64,000 nucleotides of DNA, from the NCBI GenBank assembly GCA_928722015.1, contig CAKMWI010000004.1, positions 124,001-188,000 of the forward strand, given 5' to 3'. Made by a program: the position numbers and the translations under genes. Below, one piece after another: positions 60,201 through 64,000 of the stretch. This stretch comes from Candidatus Gastranaerophilales bacterium. Its GTDB lineage: Bacteria > Cyanobacteriota > Vampirovibrionia > Gastranaerophilales > Gastranaerophilaceae. The notes beneath the pieces were generated by a model that worked only from the letters and a program-made list of their open reading frames with translations, was not told the DNA's origin and ran no database searches. Position 1 is the stretch's first letter; every line of letters starts with the position of its first letter.

Positions 60201-61007
60201 TTAAACTAGGGATAAGTTTCTGCTTTTATTGGTGATTTTTTTCAGTTTTTCTACTCTATTTAAAACAATATTTGCATTTTCGGCATCGGGTCTGGAGCTA
60301 AGGTATTTTCTGTAATATCTTTTTGCATCGGTATGTTTTCCCAGTTTATCAAGGCACAACCCAATTTGAGAGTATGCTTGTGTGTAGTTTGGGTTTATTT
60401 TTAAAATTTCGTTGTATAGTCCAAGTGCTTGTCTGTATAATTCCATTTTTATTAAGAGTGTGGATTTTCGGATGTAAGCATTTAAATATGTAGGACTGTT
60501 TTCAATCAACTTTTGATAAATCATTAGTGCCATATCGGCTTCTTCACATTGTTCATGGGCAAGTCCTAGGTTATAAATTGCTTCAGGATTTTCAGGTTCA
60601 ATCTGAATGGCCTGGATAAAGCATTTTATAGCACAACAGGGAGTTTCTTCCTGAAGATGGCATTGACCTAATTCAAAAAATGTTTCAAATCTGTTTGAAT
60701 CCAGAAGTGCAGCTTTTTCCAAAGCTGCTATCGCCTTTTTAGTTTTGCCAAGATTTTTATAGCAAATGCCAAGCCCTAAGTACGTTTCAGGGTCGTTTCT
60801 ATCAATTAGTACAGAATTAAGATATACGGATGCAGCCTCTTTAAAAGATTTTTTTAACCTTAAAATGTCGGCTTTGTTCAATAACTCTTTTTGTTGTTTT
60901 CTCCTAATAATAGGGGTGCTCATATACTGAGACTTTTTGTTTTCTGTGCTCAACTCTTTTTCCTCGTATATGTTAATATTAGAATTTTTTTTATATTTGA
61001 TGAACAA
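60201..61007 (-). CDS. TPR protein
   Basis: Up to 268 residues; the start is uncertain. The first ATG (61007) has no ribosome binding site; a TTG at 60953 has GAGGAA before it and ATG 60923 (MSTPIIRRKQQ) is a third choice. Six TPR units follow (ADILRLKKSFKEAASVYLNSVLIDRNDPETYLGLGICYKNLG, GLAHEQCEEADMALMIYQKLIENSPTYLNAY), with a basic C-terminus (KLKKITNKSRNLSL). No membrane segment. Divergent from the TolC-like pair at 61071. Confidence 0.8.
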   Translation of the reverse strand: MFIKYKKNSNINIYEEKELSTENKKSQYMSTPIIRRKQQKELLNKADILRLKKSFKEAASVYLNSVLIDRNDPETYLGLGICYKNLGKTKKAIAALEKAALLDSNRFETFFELGQCHLQEETPCCAIKCFIQAIQIEPENPEAIYNLGLAHEQCEEADMALMIYQKLIENSPTYLNAYIRKSTLLIKMELYRQALGLYNEILKINPNYTQAYSQIGLCLDKLGKHTDAKRYYRKYLSSRPDAENANIVLNRVEKLKKITNKSRNLSLV

Positions 61008-61070
61008 TCGTTAGATTTAAAGATTAATCAATCATTGGATTTATTATCATTCTTGTGTTATAAAATAATT

Positions 61071-61904
61071 ATGAGAAAGCTTTTAATTTTTTTAGGGATT
61101 ATGTATATAGCAATTTCACCTGTATTTGCGGTTGAAAATTCAGAGGAGGTCCAGCTAAATGGTGTTGAACAGCCTCAGATTGAATTACCTAAAGTTGATT
61201 ATAAAGGTAAGGATTCTCTTGTAATAAGTGATAAGGAAATCATGGATGAAATTGTAAAACTTCAGCGGGAAAAAGATTTGGAGGATATCGATAATCTTTG
61301 GAAAGGAACTGTTGAAAATAATCAAGTTATTGGTTTTGCGATGAAAAAACTTGCTACACCGGAGAGTCAAAGGCGTATACATTCTTCTTTAATGTCAAAA
61401 ACCTTATCAGCTATTATTTCAGGTGCATCTTTAGCTCCTGCTCTCATTGGTGCTGACTATATGGTACAATCTGGCTCTTATGCGGCCGGAAGAATTGCGC
61501 AGAATTTTTTAAATAGAAAAAATGTTCCTCAAGAAATTCCGTTAACTGATACTGAATTGATTGAGTTGGCCGGTTTGGTTGAAAGTTTGCAGGATAAAAT
61601 TATTAATGCCTATTATAATTATAAAGGTGCGCTTTCTCAATTAAAAGAAGTTCGCTCCAGAGAACTTTTATACAGTAAAAATTATGCAAAGGCTATGGAT
61701 GAGGAAGATTTTCTCGAAATCTCAATTTCATCTGCACTTTATCAGGATATGCAGGTTGAGGAAGTAAAATATTTACAAATGGCTAAAAAATATCATCATG
61801 AATTACAGCGTTTAGCCGGTAAAAAAGTTGTGGATTCGTTGAATTTATACCAATATAATTATGATTCAGCTCTAATAGGGGGTAGTAATAATGTTCAAAA
61901 ATAA
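61071..61904 (+). CDS. Exported protein with TolC-like helical hairpin, short paralogue
   Basis: 277 residues from ATG 61071, where the signal peptide (MRKLLIFLGIMYIAISPVFA) begins. There is no ribosome binding site, and TTGGAT plus TATAAA end 7 bases before the ATG, so translation may be leaderless. LWKGTVENNQVIGFAMKKLATPE aligns with LWQGAAVRSDTINFALYKLANPD of the next gene. A hydrophobic Gly-rich stretch (105-145) separates this from a long helix pair like the TolC stem (SLQDKIINAYYNYKGALSQLKEVR). The end overlaps the next gene by 14 bases, so the two are coupled. Confidence 0.65.
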   Translation: MRKLLIFLGIMYIAISPVFAVENSEEVQLNGVEQPQIELPKVDYKGKDSLVISDKEIMDEIVKLQREKDLEDIDNLWKGTVENNQVIGFAMKKLATPESQRRIHSSLMSKTLSAIISGASLAPALIGADYMVQSGSYAAGRIAQNFLNRKNVPQEIPLTDTELIELAGLVESLQDKIINAYYNYKGALSQLKEVRSRELLYSKNYAKAMDEEDFLEISISSALYQDMQVEEVKYLQMAKKYHHELQRLAGKKVVDSLNLYQYNYDSALIGGSNNVQK

Positions 61905-63507
61905 ATTATTACTGATTACTTTATTGTTTTTTGCTTCGCAGCTTTCAGTATTTTCTGAAAATTTATCTGATTTGGAATATCCAAAACCTCCGGCATACAG
62001 GGTTGGAATTTCTGAAATTCCTGAAAATCAATATATTCAAGCAAAGCAACAAAAACCGAAAGTTGAGAAAACTTATGCACAGATTGATGATTCAAGAGAA
62101 TCCAGTATAATGGATGTAACTTATGCTGATTTGAGTATAAAAAGGTTATCAAAAGAAATTTCTCAGGAATTAGAATTTGAGCAGCAAGATATGGTTGCAG
62201 ATTTGTCATTATTGTGGCAAGGGGCAGCAGTGAGGAGTGATACTATAAATTTTGCATTATACAAACTGGCAAATCCTGATGCTGATAAACCGGATAGTAA
62301 ATCAATAAAAAATGTATTAAAAACTATTGCAAGTATGTCAACTTTAGTTGGCGCAAGTATGGGTAGTCCAATAATTGCAGGTTCTTCTTTAATTGGGGGT
62401 AATATTTTGGGTATTATGTCTCAAGATACAAAAGAACTTAACTATAAATATACAAGAGTTACAGATGCTGATATGATTATTTTAATTAGAAAAATAGAAG
62501 ATCTTCAGCAAAATGCTGTAAATTTGTATTATGATTATATGAGTGCTAAAAAACAGCTTGAGCTGACAACGAAATTGGTTGAAGAAAGACAGAGAAAGTT
62601 TGAACTTGCACAGCAAAATAATGCTCCACGAGAGTTAGTTGTCATTACCGATGCATATTATAGAACTGCCATTGATAAACAACGTAATGCCAAATCCGAA
62701 TTTTTTGCAAAAAGAGCTGCTTTAGAACAATTTGTTGGAAATGAAGCATTTGTTCAATTCGAAGCTGATTTAACAGCAAGAGAAAATGGCGAAAAACCTG
62801 CTGTTCGTCAGACTGCAGAATCTGCAGTTAGCGAACCTGCTTATTCTGATACGGTAAAAAATGTTGAAACTTATACTGATAATTTGAAAAAAAATGAATC
62901 TTCTGAAAATAAGCGTGTCGACATGCAAACTGAAGAAAATTCGGATGCTAATTTGGATAAAGTTCCGGAGTTGAAACCATTGGATGAGCAATATGATAAA
63001 AAATCAAATGTTGTTGAAGAATCTCCATCTAATGAGGAAAAAACGGCAGACTCCGTTCAAGAATCTAAAAAGCAAATTCAGAAGAAAAGTTTGAAAGAAA
63101 AGTTTTTTTCTGTAAAGAGTAAAAAGCAAAATAAAGAGAGCAAAGAAACTTCAGAAAATAGACAAGAATCAATTTCCGATTCGGATGTTTCTTTAATGCC
63201 TGATGTTGATGTTAATACAAACACTAAAGGCAAAGAAGATGATAAAAAATCAGAAAAAGTTGTTTCTAAAAAGAAATCAAAGGCGGATAAGTATTCAACA
63301 AAGGGCTTAATTTTTCTTCATAATAAAACTCAAGAAAATTCATCTAAAGATTCGTCTTTACAGCCACTTGAACCTATTATTCCGCAATCCGCATCTTCAG
63401 ATGCTGAAAATGAATTAAAAAAGCTTCCGCCTCTTGATGAAATAAAAGCTCCAGAACTTGATGGACATGGTTATTCAATTCATTCTGATGAGGATCTTGT
63501 ATATTAA
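61891..63507 (+). CDS. Exported protein with TolC-like helical hairpin, long paralogue with acidic tail
   Basis: 538 residues, start inside the preceding gene (signal peptide about 1-22, ending SVFSE). Residues about 80-310 repeat the paralogue's layout, with VNLYYDYMSAKKQLELTTKLVEERQRKFELAQQ and YYRTAIDKQRNAKSEFFAKRAALEQFVGNEAF as in outer-membrane efflux proteins. The last 220 residues are a disordered, strongly charged region (SKKQIQKKSLKEKFFSVKSK, EDDKKSEKVVSKKKSKADKY) with a proline-rich end. A periplasmic or outer-membrane structural role is likely; transport is unproven. Its TAA overlaps the ATG of lplA (TAATG). Confidence 0.65.
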   Translation: MFKNKLLLITLLFFASQLSVFSENLSDLEYPKPPAYRVGISEIPENQYIQAKQQKPKVEKTYAQIDDSRESSIMDVTYADLSIKRLSKEISQELEFEQQDMVADLSLLWQGAAVRSDTINFALYKLANPDADKPDSKSIKNVLKTIASMSTLVGASMGSPIIAGSSLIGGNILGIMSQDTKELNYKYTRVTDADMIILIRKIEDLQQNAVNLYYDYMSAKKQLELTTKLVEERQRKFELAQQNNAPRELVVITDAYYRTAIDKQRNAKSEFFAKRAALEQFVGNEAFVQFEADLTARENGEKPAVRQTAESAVSEPAYSDTVKNVETYTDNLKKNESSENKRVDMQTEENSDANLDKVPELKPLDEQYDKKSNVVEESPSNEEKTADSVQESKKQIQKKSLKEKFFSVKSKKQNKESKETSENRQESISDSDVSLMPDVDVNTNTKGKEDDKKSEKVVSKKKSKADKYSTKGLIFLHNKTQENSSKDSSLQPLEPIIPQSASSDAENELKKLPPLDEIKAPELDGHGYSIHSDEDLVY

Positions 63508-64000
63508 TGTTTGAATTTATTCCATATAGTGATAATTCTGGACAAAAAAATATGGATATAGATAATGATTTGTTAAATCGGGCAATAAATCAAAAGCTTC
63601 AGTATCCTATATTTCGTCTTTATGGTTGGAATCCTCCGTGTGTATCTTTAGGTAGAAATCAGGATGATAGTTTTATTGATAGAGATTTTTTAAGGCAAAA
63701 TAATATTGATATTGTCCGAAGATTGACGGGTGGACGTGCATTATTGCATGATAATGAGATTACTTATAGCTATGTCTGTCCGGTTTCATATTTGAAAAAT
63801 GGTGAGCATGTTATTTCTTCATACAAAGAAATTTCTCAAATACTGATTGATAAATTTAAACTTTTGGATATAGAATTGGAATTTGGATATAATAAACCTG
63901 TTAAAACAGGTTTTGATTATTGTATGTTGGTTTCTACAGGTGCAGATTTGTGTTATCAGGGGAAAAAATTAATAGGTTCTGCTCAATATAGAAAAAGTGG
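63507..64000 (+). CDS. lplA: Lipoate-protein ligase A family, 5' part (cut by window)
   Basis: 164 codons are present. Motifs RLYGWNPPCVSLGRNQD, IVRRLTGGRALLHDNEITYSYVCP and LVSTGADLCYQGKKLIGSAQ match the LplA/LipM catalytic domain (RRxTGGGAVxHDxxxLxYS and KIxGSAQ). The enzyme attaches lipoate or octanoate to E2 and H proteins. Translationally coupled to the preceding gene through TAATG, although functional linkage with TolC-like proteins is not obvious. Confidence 0.85.
   Translation, partial: MFEFIPYSDNSGQKNMDIDNDLLNRAINQKLQYPIFRLYGWNPPCVSLGRNQDDSFIDRDFLRQNNIDIVRRLTGGRALLHDNEITYSYVCPVSYLKNGEHVISSYKEISQILIDKFKLLDIELEFGYNKPVKTGFDYCMLVSTGADLCYQGKKLIGSAQYRKS

Overview
The window is a low-G+C, gene-dense bacterial chromosome segment. 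I infer a non-photosynthetic gut relative of the cyanobacteria (Melainabacteria / Gastranaerophilales type). The reasons are the AT-rich background, a Gram-negative envelope gene set (lspA, lytic transglycosylase, TolC-like helical proteins, type IV pilus ATPase), glycogen genes (glgA tail, GH57 glucan enzyme), and many short exported or unclassified proteins of a kind I associate with that group. The placement is inference; no rRNA or ribosomal protein gene is present to settle it.

Layout. 1-18.5 kb is core: glgA tail, an omega-like RNA polymerase subunit, punA, a tight minus-strand operon (NTF2-like exported protein, lspA, rluD-type gene, membrane coiled-coil protein), an HgdC-type activase, an M16 peptidase, recO, pilT divergent from comEC, a lytic transglycosylase, and a GH57 glucan enzyme carrying two single-base frameshifts. 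18.6-25 kb is an accessory stretch behind tRNA-Asp: zinc-ribbon proteins, a NERD protein, TPR and zinc-finger membrane proteins, and an AraC fragment. 25-32.5 kb is mostly core: a helical surface-like protein, NAD-type isocitrate dehydrogenase, an XRE regulator with a perfect palindrome, a glycerophosphotransferase-like gene broken by an amber codon, a TPR protein and a BI-1/YccA protein.

32.6-49.5 kb is the main accessory region, between tRNA-Asn and tRNA-Gln. It holds a repeat-filled 1.2 kb tract, a tyrosine recombinase missing its N-terminus, a roughly 4 kb high-G+C cassette with tet(W) (complete leader-peptide attenuator), an XRE gene and a truncated methyltransferase. Beyond further repeats lies a run of unclassified proteins, including an HEXXH metallopeptidase-like protein and a 764-residue protein with a phosphoribosyltransferase motif. 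49.5-64 kb returns to mixed core: M48 peptidase, cutA, alpha/beta hydrolase, paired exported cysteine proteins, a DegT-family aminotransferase, TPR protein, two TolC-hairpin-like exported proteins and the start of a lipoate-protein ligase.

How it fits together. The pilT/comEC pair suggests capacity for natural DNA uptake, a plausible entry route for the tet(W) segment, whose base composition differs sharply from its surroundings. Two short repeat modules (32738 and 39479; 32971 and 39636) lie in the same orientation on both sides of the recombinase plus tet(W) segment. A third repeat family has two TCAAAC half-sites always 22 bp apart and sits beside accessory genes. At least eight otherwise unrelated unclassified proteins share a short N-terminal F-[TGM]-[AGSM] motif and no classical signal peptide; this is the best candidate here for an undescribed sorting or secretion system.
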